A stretch of DNA of 51,043 nucleotides from CAIZQW01 sp037133395 (GTDB taxonomy: Bacteria > Verrucomicrobiota > Kiritimatiellia > RFP12 > UBA1067): the NCBI GenBank assembly GCA_037133395.1, contig JBAXOG010000015.1:1-51043 (forward strand), given 5' to 3'. Of the stretch, positions 18,201 to 26,594 are shown piece by piece. The translations under genes and the position numbers were made by a program. Every line of letters begins with the position of its first letter. The stretch's first letter is position 1. Under the pieces are notes generated by a model. The model did not search any database. It worked only from the letters and a program-made list of their open reading frames with translations, and was not told the DNA's origin.

Positions 18201-18673
18201 GGCGGCCGGGGGGGCAGTCGGCAGTCGTGTTCGAGACCTTGACGGACTGGACTCAGCGACCTGAAGCAGCGATCAAATACTACTCCGGCCCTGCGACCTA
18301 CCGAAAGACTTTCGATTGGCCGACCTCCGACCTCCGATCTCCGACCTCCCTCTTCCTCAATCTCGGCGCAGTCCGAGAAATGGCGCGCATCAAACTCAAC
18401 GGTCATGATCTCGGCGTGGTCTGGTGTCCGCCATGGAGCGTGCAGATACCTGAAGGAACACTCAAAGAAAAAGACAACCGTCTGGACATCGAAGTCGTCA
18501 ACTTCTGGCCCAACCGGTTGATCGGCGACGCCAAGCTGCCGCTGGATCAGCGCCGGACCAAGACAAATATCACGAAGTTCTACGAGCCCAAAGGTGATAA
18601 GCACTATACGACTTTGATGCCCTCTGGGCTTCTCGGTCCGGTGATCATCCAAAAGGCTGTCGATAAATACTAA
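15287..18673 (+). CDS. Secreted GH106-type alpha-L-rhamnosidase 2
   Basis: The protein has 1128 residues from ATG 15287. ATG 15320 would give a shorter, equally good signal peptide (MNRLLIGVLLLSHVAMADG), and neither start has a strong ribosome-binding site. The family block YWWWLNGNVTKEAITRDL, the catalytic-region motifs DSWE (about residue 463), AESGG (about 543) and MSEFW, and the C-terminal LNGHDLGVVW and FWPNRLIGD are all present. It is a paralogue of the genes at 10956 and 18968, probably with a different linkage specificity; here the acid motif is AESGG rather than PESGG. Linkers at 18051-18080, 18165-18226 and 18320-18351 are tandem repeats read in frame. The middle one contains the CCTTCGCCAAGGCTACGGCGG element, which encodes a Pro/Arg-rich insert. 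Confidence 0.82.
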   Translation: MKNPKTEKSQKMNRLLIGVLLLSHVAMADGLSLEGGFLKPPAEARLHAYWWWLNGNVTKEAITRDLEAMKEKGFGGALITDAGGANQDGNLQVPAGPVFGSEAWRELYRHALREGARLNVEMALNIQSGWNLGGPRVTPEDAAKILCYTETIVEGPGPVTANLAAPQARNGLLREVAVMAVPDRMTKIAGEVTVSSSHKDYPVSNLHDSALGTFWVSDNIASSTNTLAWIRVAFDRDRPVTALTLTGRTKHGPRALDIFAINADGTKRRIAGGSVGVDGVWRAAFKQPQMLRQLEFSVSDAYDSNPVNGKPRNVQVSEISVSGPGWQWPASLNPNLIPNWEVKTLYRPVGGANADLSMLVPGKSAQDEPQALDPEQVTDVSQFVDAKGKLTWTAPAGTWRVFRFCYTVGPGARVSTCSQGWGGLALDPMDAGAYQRYWDDVIEPLMSDAKAIPSCTLRYLHTDSWEIEPYNWTTRLPEEFRKRRGYDMTPWLPVLARKILVSVEASERFLHDFRKTVGELTAENYYGPFLANAHRHGLQVRAESGGPHGVPIDAQHCLGMIDAPMSEFWATSWRHRVPDRARFFVKQPASAAHTYGKKIVAAEGFTTIGPHWQETVWDNLKPNFDRALCEGLNQLVWTLLTCSPKEMGMPGQEMFPGTHFNPNSTWWQQSEGFLSYINRCQWVLRQGLFVGDVLYYYGDLAPNFAGLKAINPAGLPPGYDYDVASEYVLLNRVSVKAGRIVLPDGMSYGALVLPLHRTASLAVLRKLRELAAAGAILIGPRPDSSSGLLAWQKGDTETQELIHHLWGSDSQKGLVQHATAVAWLKSSNLMPDFEYTDHAMTNAPLDYIHRQDGETEIYFVANRQATALRTDCLFRVKGKTPELWDPVTGTLRPLPVFQATQDGRTEISLAFAPCQSFFIIFRKSQVASPKSLKENFQELKPVMGLTGSWDVTFDPAWFYPVSSQQPPSPRLRRPGGQSAVVFETLTDWTQRPEAAIKYYSGPATYRKTFDWPTSDLRSPTSLFLNLGAVREMARIKLNGHDLGVVWCPPWSVQIPEGTLKEKDNRLDIEVVNFWPNRLIGDAKLPLDQRRTKTNITKFYEPKGDKHYTTLMPSGLLGPVIIQKAVDKY

Positions 18674-18744
18674 CGCAAGGAATACTGGAATGTTGGTATG
18701 TTGAAATCGATCAGGAGTAACCGGTTTCGTATGGCTAGCTGCAA

Positions 18745-18918
18745 GCCTGGGCGTATAGGCGTCCTCGCCTGTACGGCAACTTGCCCGCCGTACGCGTATT
18801 CGCGAAGGCGGAAGCCTATTGTCTTGGGCTGGTCCGGCAGCGTCCGGACCAGTGAACAGGCGGGGACCCTCCTACGCCAAGGCTACGGCGCGGCAGGCGC
18901 CTATTCGCCCAGCAAGGC
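18745..18918 (+). repeat. Nested palindrome family, copy A (with internal insertion)
   Basis: The outer arms (18745-18774 and the right arm ending 18918) have the GGGCGTATAGGCGTC...GACGCCTATTCGCCC type. The inner stem is CTGGTCCGG/CCGGACCAG with loop CAGCGT. The right arm is split after GGGGAC by a ~27-bp CCTCCTACGCCAAGGCTACGGCG element (18868-18890). Inverted GGAATGTTGG and ATTCCA-like units flank it on both sides (18676-18709 and 18921-18950). It lies just upstream of the third GH106 gene, and its frame is open into that gene. Confidence 0.75.
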
Positions 18919-18967
18919 ATCCAACCTCAACATTCCAATACTCCAATTAAGTTACAGGGAGATAAGT

Positions 18968-21900
18968 ATGAAGATGCATAAAATGACAACGTTATTCATG
19001 GCCGGGTTACTCGGAACGTTTATGAGCGGCACCATCTTGGCGGCAGGTAACCTGCCTCGGGAATTTGCAAATCCGCCGGACAGTGCGAGGATGTGGACGT
19101 GGTGGTTCTGGTTGGGGGACAAGGTGGACAAGACGAGCATCACGGCAGATCTTGAAGCGTTGAAGGCGCAGGGCATCGCTGGTGTGACGGTGTATAGCCT
19201 CAGCGGTCCGGGCGTTCCGGGCAAGGGTCCCAACTACATGAGCACCGAGTGGCGCGACTTGTGGAAGCACACATTGAAGGAGGCGGAGCGGCTGGGACTT
19301 GGCGTTAGCACCATGCTCTGCAGCGGATGGAACGCGGGCGGTCCGTGGATTCAGCCCGAGCAGGCGTGTAAGAAGCATGTGCATGCCGAACTCGTCCTCA
19401 CAGGTCCGCAACACTTCAAAGCGAAGCTGCCATTGCCGGGCGCAGACAAGCGGTTCTATCGCGACGTGGCGATCCAGGCGTTTCCTGTTACTGCTACTCC
19501 GGATAAGCCAGGCATGACGCTCACTGCCAGCAGTTCGCATAAAAATTATCCTGTAGTTCAGGCCGGGGATGGAGATGGCGAAAGCTTCTGGGTCAGCAAT
19601 GGCGAGAAGCTAAATGAAGGGCCGAGCAAAGATAAACCGGAGTGGCTGAAAATTGATCTGGGGGAAAAGCGCGTGGCAAAGAAGGTGACCTTTCAGCAAC
19701 GTCACGGTTATGGTCCCAAGGATGCGGAGCTTCAGATATCAGACGATGGGACGACCTTTACAACGGTGAAGGCACTGGTGATGGAAAGTGACAAATCTGC
19801 AGAGATCCAATTGCCGGATAAACCAGTTCGCGCCATTCGACTCTTCATGACCTCCACGTATTCGCCACAAAGCGAGAACGTGCAGATCTACGAGGTTCTC
19901 GTTGACGGCCAGCCCCTGAAGCAGAGCGGCCCGTCGCCATTAATGGCGTTGAAGGCGCTGAGCAATACCGTCAACGGTGGGGCTCCGACAAAGGAAATCA
20001 ATGGGGCGGTGCTGAAACCCTTGCCGCTGGAAGAACCCGGTACAGCGATTGCACCGGCATCCATTGTCGACTTGACCGCCCGCTGCACAGCGGATGGCGA
20101 GTTGGAATGGGATGTGCCCGCAGGTACGTGGAAAATTTTGCGCACAGGCTTTACACTGACTGGCGCCAAAACATCCTGGTCCTCGCCAACAGGAGTCGGG
20201 TTTGAATCAGACCCGCTTGATGTTGCCGCCATGGAGTTCCAGTTTGTCAATACAGCGGCGCTCCTTGCCGAGGATGCCGGACCATTGGCAGGAAAAGTTT
20301 TCCGCTCCGTGCAGATTGATAGCTGGGAGATCAACCATCCCAATTGGACCGCAGGCTTGATAGATGCTTTTAAAAAATTCCGCGGCTATGATCCGCGTCC
20401 CTATTTGCCAGCCCTTTCCGGGCAGGTCGTTGTGAATGCCGAGACAAGCGATCGTTTTCTCTATGACTATCGCAAGACCGTGGGTGACCTGGTGGCGGAA
20501 AATTATTTTGGCCGTCTCAGTACGCTTGCCACATCCAAGGGGATTGTGCAACAGAGTGAAGCCGGTGGCGTCTGTTCGCCAAAGATCATGGCTCTGGATT
20601 GCCTCAAGAATCTTGGGCGCTGCGCCATACCCATGGGCGAGTTCTGGCAGGATGGCGCCTGGGTGGAGGCGAACCAGAATAAGAATGGCAAGCAGACCTC
20701 CTCTGCCGCGCATCTTTACGGAAAAAAGATTGCAGCAGCCGAGGCCTTTACGTCGTTTATTCACTGGGTGGATTCTCCGGCAAATCTCAAGCCCACGGCT
20801 GATCGTGCCTTCTGCGAGGGCTTCAACCACTTCTTCATCTTCTCCAGTGCGACGCGAAGTGAAGATGGTTTTCCTGGAACCGAATTTTGCGCGGGTACCC
20901 ACTTCAACCGCAAGATCACCTGGTGGAATCAGTCACGCGGATTCAACGATTATATCGCACGATGCAGTCATCTTTTGCAGCAGGGATTATTCGTGGGCGA
21001 TGTGCTCTTCTACAACGGCGATCAATGTCCGAATTACGTTGGGCCCAAGCATGTCGATCCTTCGGTCGGTCCAGGCTATGACTATGATGTGTGTAACTCT
21101 GAAATCATCCTCACGCGCTTGTCCATCAAGGCTGGCCAGATCGTTTTGCCGGATAACATGAGCTACCGCGTGCTGGTACTGCCTGATAGTTCTACCATGC
21201 CTGTTGAGGTTCTGTCCAAGATCAAATCATTGGTGTCGGACGGCATGATTATGATCGGCCCGAAACCAGAGAAGGCGCCGGGTCTGAAGGATTATCCGAC
21301 CTGCGACCAGCAAGTGAAAGCCATGGCGGATGAACTCTGGGGCGAGTGTGACGGCAAGAAGGTCACAGAGCACGCCTTTGGTAAGGGGCGTGTCGTGTGG
21401 GGAAAAACAGTCCGCGAGGTCCTCGCCACAGCAGGCATCCAACCTGACTTCACAGTTGCCGATGCGCAACCCGGTGCGTTCCTGGACTGGATCCACCGCA
21501 ACGTTGACAGCACGGAGATCTACTTCATCGTCAATCGCAACAACCGCACAGAGAAGGCGACCTGCACCTTCCGAGTCCACGGCAAACAGCCAGAGATCTG
21601 GGATCCAGTGACCGGCACGCAACGCGATGCCGTCATCCTTAGCCAAGACAACGGCACTACCCGTGTCGCGCCCGACCTCCCAGCGTACGGTTCGCTGTTC
21701 GTGGTGTTTAGATCTCCCAAAACTTTGTCGCGAACTTTGTCGCAAACTTTGTCGATTCCAAATTCTGGGGCCAAAGTTCAGGAACTCACAGGCCCCTGGC
21801 AGGTGACCTTCGACCCGAAGTGGGGTGGGCCGACAAACCCAGTCGTATTCAATGCTCTGACCGATTGGACCGATCAGTCCGATCTTAAAATCAAGTACTA

Positions 21901-22270
21901 CTCCGGACTTGCGACCTACCGAAAGACTTTCGATTTTGTACAAGTTTCCACTTTCAAGTTTCCACTTTCAACTTTTTACCTCTCCCTCGGCTTAGTCCAC
22001 AACCTCGCACAGGTCCGGCTCAACGGCAAAGATCTCGGTACGGTCTGGTGCGCGCCTTGGCAAGTGGACATTACGCAGGCAGTGAAGCCCGGCAGCAACG
22101 AGCTTGAAATAGACATCATCAACCTCTGGCCGAATCGTTTGATCGGGGATGGAAAGCTTCCTCCCGAAAAACGGTTCACCCAGACGAACATCGATAAATT
22201 CTACAATGGCGAGCACAAGCTTCTCCCATCGGGACTGCTTGGACCTGTCAGGATTCTGGTTGGTGAGTAA
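18968..22270 (+). CDS. Secreted GH106-type alpha-L-rhamnosidase 3
   Basis: The protein has 1100 residues with a signal peptide (MKMHKMTTLFMAGLLGTFMS, cleaved before about residue 26). GH106 landmarks are TWWFWLGDKVDKTSITADL near the N-terminus, a discoidin-like region (about 175-310), DSWE (about 450), QSEAGG (about 525), MGEFW, and the C-terminal LNGKDLGTVW plus LWPNRLIGD. The ATG at 18968 has AGGGAGA just upstream. The frame remains open far upstream to 18698, but that part is repeat copy A and not protein. Linkers at 21719-21754 (three ACTTTGTCG units) and 21943-21978 are repeat-derived. They fall at the same protein positions as in the other two paralogues; the middle linker insert is absent here. 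It is probably the last gene of the island. Confidence 0.82.
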   Translation: MKMHKMTTLFMAGLLGTFMSGTILAAGNLPREFANPPDSARMWTWWFWLGDKVDKTSITADLEALKAQGIAGVTVYSLSGPGVPGKGPNYMSTEWRDLWKHTLKEAERLGLGVSTMLCSGWNAGGPWIQPEQACKKHVHAELVLTGPQHFKAKLPLPGADKRFYRDVAIQAFPVTATPDKPGMTLTASSSHKNYPVVQAGDGDGESFWVSNGEKLNEGPSKDKPEWLKIDLGEKRVAKKVTFQQRHGYGPKDAELQISDDGTTFTTVKALVMESDKSAEIQLPDKPVRAIRLFMTSTYSPQSENVQIYEVLVDGQPLKQSGPSPLMALKALSNTVNGGAPTKEINGAVLKPLPLEEPGTAIAPASIVDLTARCTADGELEWDVPAGTWKILRTGFTLTGAKTSWSSPTGVGFESDPLDVAAMEFQFVNTAALLAEDAGPLAGKVFRSVQIDSWEINHPNWTAGLIDAFKKFRGYDPRPYLPALSGQVVVNAETSDRFLYDYRKTVGDLVAENYFGRLSTLATSKGIVQQSEAGGVCSPKIMALDCLKNLGRCAIPMGEFWQDGAWVEANQNKNGKQTSSAAHLYGKKIAAAEAFTSFIHWVDSPANLKPTADRAFCEGFNHFFIFSSATRSEDGFPGTEFCAGTHFNRKITWWNQSRGFNDYIARCSHLLQQGLFVGDVLFYNGDQCPNYVGPKHVDPSVGPGYDYDVCNSEIILTRLSIKAGQIVLPDNMSYRVLVLPDSSTMPVEVLSKIKSLVSDGMIMIGPKPEKAPGLKDYPTCDQQVKAMADELWGECDGKKVTEHAFGKGRVVWGKTVREVLATAGIQPDFTVADAQPGAFLDWIHRNVDSTEIYFIVNRNNRTEKATCTFRVHGKQPEIWDPVTGTQRDAVILSQDNGTTRVAPDLPAYGSLFVVFRSPKTLSRTLSQTLSIPNSGAKVQELTGPWQVTFDPKWGGPTNPVVFNALTDWTDQSDLKIKYYSGLATYRKTFDFVQVSTFKFPLSTFYLSLGLVHNLAQVRLNGKDLGTVWCAPWQVDITQAVKPGSNELEIDIINLWPNRLIGDGKLPPEKRFTQTNIDKFYNGEHKLLPSGLLGPVRILVGE

Positions 22271-22366
22271 GTACGCCGCCCGGTGTTCCACCTACGCGAA
22301 TACGTCCACGGCGGACAGGCCCGGGAATAAACGAAGTAGTAACTTGTTTCGGATGGCTAGTCGTAA

Positions 22367-22469
22367 GCCTGGGCGTATAGGCGTCCTCGCCTGTACCCAG
22401 AAGCTGGATGCTGGTCCGGTAGCTGCCGGACCAGCGAACAGGCGGGGACGCCTATTCGCCCAGCAAGGC
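22367..22469 (+). repeat. Nested palindrome family, copy B
   Basis: This is the cleanest copy, 103 bp. Outer arms share the GGGCGTATAGGCGTC/GACGCCTATTCGCCC pattern. The inner stem GCTGGTCCGG (22410-22419) pairs perfectly with CCGGACCAGC (22426-22435). ATTCCA-like units follow at about 22482-22498. It lies between the island and the convergent parC-like gene, so it could terminate transcription from both sides. Confidence 0.75.
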
Positions 22470-22518
22470 ATCAAACCCTGTCATTCCAACATTCCAGTTG
22501 AAGTTACACGCAAGCGCT

Positions 22519-24639
22519 TTAGGTGAGCATGCCTTTAGGCGACTTTTCGCTGTCATCCCACCAGGATGGTTTTTTGGTGGTCATGCGAGAGATATCCTTG
22601 GAGGTCATTTGAATGCCCTTTGCAGATACGCCTTTGGAGAGCACTTCAGAGGGAGTGAATTCCTGCTGGTGAATGCGTTGACTTTTCGCGGGTTTATATT
22701 TTACATAAATGGATTCGGGCGTTCCTTCTTCAATCAACAACAAGCGGCTCTTTTCAGGTGCAAGGCGATACTCTTTGTTTTGGATTAATCCTCCAAAGGC
22801 AAAGCGTTTGATATAGGTGAAGCCGTAACTGGGTTCGGTGTATACAGCCGTGAATTCTTTATCACGATCATATAATTGGATATATTCGCAGTTTTTATCA
22901 ATGAAGAACTTGTCGGGGGGAGGCAACATTTTATAATGGCCATCACCCCAGACCATAATAATCTTATCGAGGGATGAACATTTGAAAAGTTCCTCGCCTC
23001 CCCGAATCTCCGTGCCGATGTATCCGTTCTCTCGATCGATTTTCAGTGTCAATTCGGTGGCCGTCAATTCTCGAACTTCGATCTCCTCAAAGGCATCATC
23101 GTTGACTTTTGTGAGACGGGGATAGACCTTTTTGTATTTTTCAATGAGACGGTTAAGATAAGCGATCGTATAGTCATTCAAATTTTTGAGGCTGTGTTTG
23201 ACCTCGCGCTCTTCTTTGAGAATGCCATCAATCTCTTCGCGATTCTTATTGATATCGAAACGAGAGATTTTGCGAATCTTGATTTGCAGGAGCTGCTCAA
23301 CATCATCAAGAATGACATCACGTCTCAGCAGTTTGCGATAAGGTTTGAACCCATCGAGTACCGCTTGTTGCACAGCTTCATACGTGATCTGTTCTTCAAT
23401 GCGTTTATAAATACGGTTCTCGATAAAAATCTGTTCGAGTGTCTTGGAGTGAAACAGATTGGCAAGTTCGCCCAGACGAATTTCAAGCTCCTGTTTAAAA
23501 AGGGCGATCAGTTGCGTCGTGTTCGCTTTCAGGATTTCCAAAACGGTCATTTCAGTTGGACGATTGTTGAACAGGACAACAGGACGACTTGAGACTGTTG
23601 TCTCGCAGGCTGTGAAAGCAAAAAGCGCTTGTTCAGCTTGATCCTGAGTCGCACCCGTGGCAAGCGTCAGTTCGATCTCCACTTTTTCAGCAGTGTAGTC
23701 GCTGATTTCTCGAACCGGCACTTTTTTCCGTTTAATCGCTTCTTCAATGTCATTGATCAATGATTCGGTTGTTTTTCCCCAGGGTAAGGCAGTAATGACC
23801 AGCTTATTATGATGACGTTTTTCAATGACGGCTCTGATTTTGATTTTTCCCACGCCGTCGGCATATTCTTTGACATCAATGAGACCGCCTGTCTGAAAGT
23901 CGGGATAGAGTCTGCGCGGGTTTTTTCCTTGAATGATCAAGATCTGAGCTTTGAGTAATTCGATAAAGTTATGTGGAAAAATAGTTGTGGCCAAACCCAC
24001 GGCAATACCTTCAGCACCGAGCATGAGGAGCAGGGGGAGCTTGGATGGCAACAGAATGGGTTCTTTGTTTCTGCCGTCATAACTGGGAATATAGGACGTC
24101 AGTTTAGGATTGAAGAGTTCGGCACGTGCGAGTTCCGTCAGACGACATTCGATATAACGTGTGGCAGCAGCAGGATCACCTGTGTAGATGTTCCCGTAGT
24201 TTCCCTGTCCTTCGATCAGATAGCGCTTGTTGGTCAGATTGACGAGAGCATCACCGATTGATGCATCGCCATGCGGATGGTACTGCATGGTATGGCCGAC
24301 GACATTGGCGACCTTGATGAAACGTCCATCATCCTTTTCCCACAGCGAGTGCATAATGCGTCGCTGAACTGGCTTCAGGCCATCTTCAACAGTCGGGATC
24401 GCGCGATTGCAAATCGTATAGGACGCGAACTGAAGAAAGTTTTCGTTCATGAGTTCGCGTAGGGGACCTGAACCGCCATGGAGCGAATGAGCAGGGGCTT
24501 CCAGGGGGGCATCCTTGTCATCACTGTCAGCTGTGCCAGGGGTTGCTGTTGGCGACACCGCATTAAACATGTCCATGTTATCAAACAAGCTTGGCGGTTC
24601 GTTCGTCGGTTCGGCCGATGGTTTTTTAGTCTTTGCCAT
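22519..24639 (-). CDS. parC: Topoisomerase IV-like subunit A (ParC/GyrA family)
   Basis: A 706-residue type IIA topoisomerase cutting subunit that cleaves both DNA strands with ParE/GyrB to pass a duplex through. After a low-complexity N-terminus (1-55) come the winged-helix domain with NRAIPTVEDGLKPVQRR (78-94), YHPHGDASIGDALV (120-133), and the catalytic tyrosine Y162 in AATRYIE. A tower and coiled-coil region follows to about residue 480. The C-terminal part is short and lacks obvious GyrA-box beta-pinwheel repeats, so decatenation rather than supercoiling is likely. It lies 43 bp downstream of the ParE-like gene. Chlamydiae also carry a second divergent gyrA/gyrB-like pair, which fits a PVC origin. 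Calling it ParC rather than GyrA is a judgement. Confidence 0.88.
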   Translation of the reverse strand: MAKTKKPSAEPTNEPPSLFDNMDMFNAVSPTATPGTADSDDKDAPLEAPAHSLHGGSGPLRELMNENFLQFASYTICNRAIPTVEDGLKPVQRRIMHSLWEKDDGRFIKVANVVGHTMQYHPHGDASIGDALVNLTNKRYLIEGQGNYGNIYTGDPAAATRYIECRLTELARAELFNPKLTSYIPSYDGRNKEPILLPSKLPLLLMLGAEGIAVGLATTIFPHNFIELLKAQILIIQGKNPRRLYPDFQTGGLIDVKEYADGVGKIKIRAVIEKRHHNKLVITALPWGKTTESLINDIEEAIKRKKVPVREISDYTAEKVEIELTLATGATQDQAEQALFAFTACETTVSSRPVVLFNNRPTEMTVLEILKANTTQLIALFKQELEIRLGELANLFHSKTLEQIFIENRIYKRIEEQITYEAVQQAVLDGFKPYRKLLRRDVILDDVEQLLQIKIRKISRFDINKNREEIDGILKEEREVKHSLKNLNDYTIAYLNRLIEKYKKVYPRLTKVNDDAFEEIEVRELTATELTLKIDRENGYIGTEIRGGEELFKCSSLDKIIMVWGDGHYKMLPPPDKFFIDKNCEYIQLYDRDKEFTAVYTEPSYGFTYIKRFAFGGLIQNKEYRLAPEKSRLLLIEEGTPESIYVKYKPAKSQRIHQQEFTPSEVLSKGVSAKGIQMTSKDISRMTTKKPSWWDDSEKSPKGMLT

Positions 24640-24682
24640 GTTGAGAAATCCTTAGGTCAAACGTGTAAAATGGGGGAGGGGG

Positions 24683-26506
24683 TTACGTGAGGGCATCTTC
24701 GGTGATGACGAGATGGTTCATGATATACTGCCGACGTTCAGGCGTATTACGTCCCATGTAAAAGTCAATGGTCTCCGTGATGCCATGATCCAACGTACAA
24801 TCCACGGGTGTCAGGCGCATCGTTTTCCCAATAAAGCCTTTAAATTCTTTTGCATCAATTTCCCCAAGCCCTTTGAAGCGCGTGATTTCAGGGTTTTCTC
24901 CGCAAGCATCAATGGCCTTCACACGGTCTTCTTCGGTGTAACAATAGAAAGTCTCTTTTTTGTTACGAACACGGAAGAGGGGGGTTTCTAAAATATAGAG
25001 ATGTCCCTCTTTAATCACGCGATCAAAGAAGCGCACAAAAAGGGTAATCATCAGATTACGAATGTGGAGGCCGTCCACATCGGCGTCGGTTGCGAGAATC
25101 ACCTTCTGATAGCGTAAGTGGTCGACGGTTTCTTCGATGTCGAGGCTTTGCATCAGGTTGTAGATCTCCACGTTCTTATAGAGCGCGTCACGTTTGAGGT
25201 CGCACACGTTGAGCGGCTTACCTTTGAGCGTGAAAATGGCCTGTGTGTTGACATCCCGTGAACTGACGATTGAGCCGGCTGCGGATTGACCTTCGGTGAT
25301 AAAGAGCATCGAGTCAACCCCGGTCCCCTTCTGCTTGTTCAAGTGCTGCTTGCAATCCTTCAGTTGTGGCACACGAACAGAAATTGAACGGGAACGCTCA
25401 CGAGCCAGCTTCTTGACATTGTTGAGTTCCGCGCGAAGCTTACTGGTCTCTTCAATCTTGTTGATCAGCTTGTTGGCTTCAATGGGTTCGCGATGAAACA
25501 TGTCTTCGATGACACGCTTGACTTCAGCCACCAAGTCAGCACGGATTTCCGTGTTGCCGAGCTTATTCTTGGTCTGCGATTCAAAAATCGGATCTTTTAA
25601 TCGGATCGCGATTGCGCCGATAATGCCTTCACGCACATCATCGCCATCGAACTTCTTTTTACTGAATTCGTTGACTGCCTTGAGAAGGCCTTCCTTGAAT
25701 GCGGAAAGATGGATACCGCCATCGTTAGTAAACTGACCGTTGACAAAAGAATAGTAGTCTTCGCTGAAACGATTGGTATGAGTGAAAACAAGTTCAAGTG
25801 TTTTTGCGCGATAGTGAAAAGGCTGATAGAGCTTCTCGAATTGAGCTTCATCATGAATGAGATCAAGCAGCCCATTGCTGGAGATAATGGGCTTCCCGTT
25901 GATATTGAGTGTTAGCCCCGCATTGAGGTAGGCGTACATTTTGAGTCGACGTTCAACATGCTCTTCGCGGAACTGATATTTCTTAAAGATTGCAGGGTCT
26001 GGAAGGAAACAGACATACGTACCGTTTTTTTCTGTTTCTTTGCATTTACCACGTTTTTGGGAAACGAGTTCACCTTTGGCAAAAAAGGCTTCCGAAAACT
26101 CACCGTCGCGAAAAGCTCGGACTTCAAACGTTGTTGAAAGCGCATTCACAGCTTTCGTGCCGACACCGTTCATGCCCACGGAGAACTGGAAGGATTCGTC
26201 GTTAAATTTACCGCCGGTGTTAATGATGGAGACACAGTCAACGACCTTCCCTAAAGGAATGCCGCGTCCGTAGTCGCGAACCGTCACTTTTCCGGAATTA
26301 TAATCGAGTGCAATATCGATTTTTTTTCCAAACCCCATGATATATTCATCGACTGAGTTATCGATGACTTCTTTTAATAAGACGTAAATGCCGTCTTCGT
26401 ACTGGGTGCCATCACTTGTCCGCCCGATATACATTCCCGTACGAGCACGGATATGTTCAAGGGATGATAGTGTCTGGATATTATGATCGCCGTATGATTC
26501 TGCCAT
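24683..26506 (-). CDS. parE: Topoisomerase IV-like subunit B (ParE/GyrB family)
   Basis: A 607-residue ATPase subunit of a type IIA topoisomerase. GHKL ATP-binding motifs are EVIDNSVDE (46-54), the GRGIP loop (79-83) and GMNGVGTKAVNALS (109-122). The TOPRIM domain shows EGQSAAGS (about 410) and the metal-binding DADVDG (about 476). The C-terminal KGLGE motif is near residue 546. Length and order match short ParE/GyrB proteins without insertions. The ATG at 26506 follows an A/T-rich leader. It forms an operon with the ParC-like gene downstream. Together they decatenate daughter chromosomes or relax DNA. A quinolone and aminocoumarin target would be expected, but specific resistance residues were not assessed. 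Confidence 0.9.
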   Translation of the reverse strand: MAESYGDHNIQTLSSLEHIRARTGMYIGRTSDGTQYEDGIYVLLKEVIDNSVDEYIMGFGKKIDIALDYNSGKVTVRDYGRGIPLGKVVDCVSIINTGGKFNDESFQFSVGMNGVGTKAVNALSTTFEVRAFRDGEFSEAFFAKGELVSQKRGKCKETEKNGTYVCFLPDPAIFKKYQFREEHVERRLKMYAYLNAGLTLNINGKPIISSNGLLDLIHDEAQFEKLYQPFHYRAKTLELVFTHTNRFSEDYYSFVNGQFTNDGGIHLSAFKEGLLKAVNEFSKKKFDGDDVREGIIGAIAIRLKDPIFESQTKNKLGNTEIRADLVAEVKRVIEDMFHREPIEANKLINKIEETSKLRAELNNVKKLARERSRSISVRVPQLKDCKQHLNKQKGTGVDSMLFITEGQSAAGSIVSSRDVNTQAIFTLKGKPLNVCDLKRDALYKNVEIYNLMQSLDIEETVDHLRYQKVILATDADVDGLHIRNLMITLFVRFFDRVIKEGHLYILETPLFRVRNKKETFYCYTEEDRVKAIDACGENPEITRFKGLGEIDAKEFKGFIGKTMRLTPVDCTLDHGITETIDFYMGRNTPERRQYIMNHLVITEDALT

Positions 26507-26594
26507 GATAAATAGATAATAAAAAAGAGGATTCTAAAAATACATTCAGGCCGTCAGAACTGACGGAGCCGACCGGTCTACGCAAGCACGCGCC

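Noticed and set aside
18698..18967. N-terminal extension of the third GH106 gene
   Set aside because: The extra 90 codons are palindrome copy A. The ATG at 18968 has a good ribosome-binding site and is directly followed by a signal peptide.
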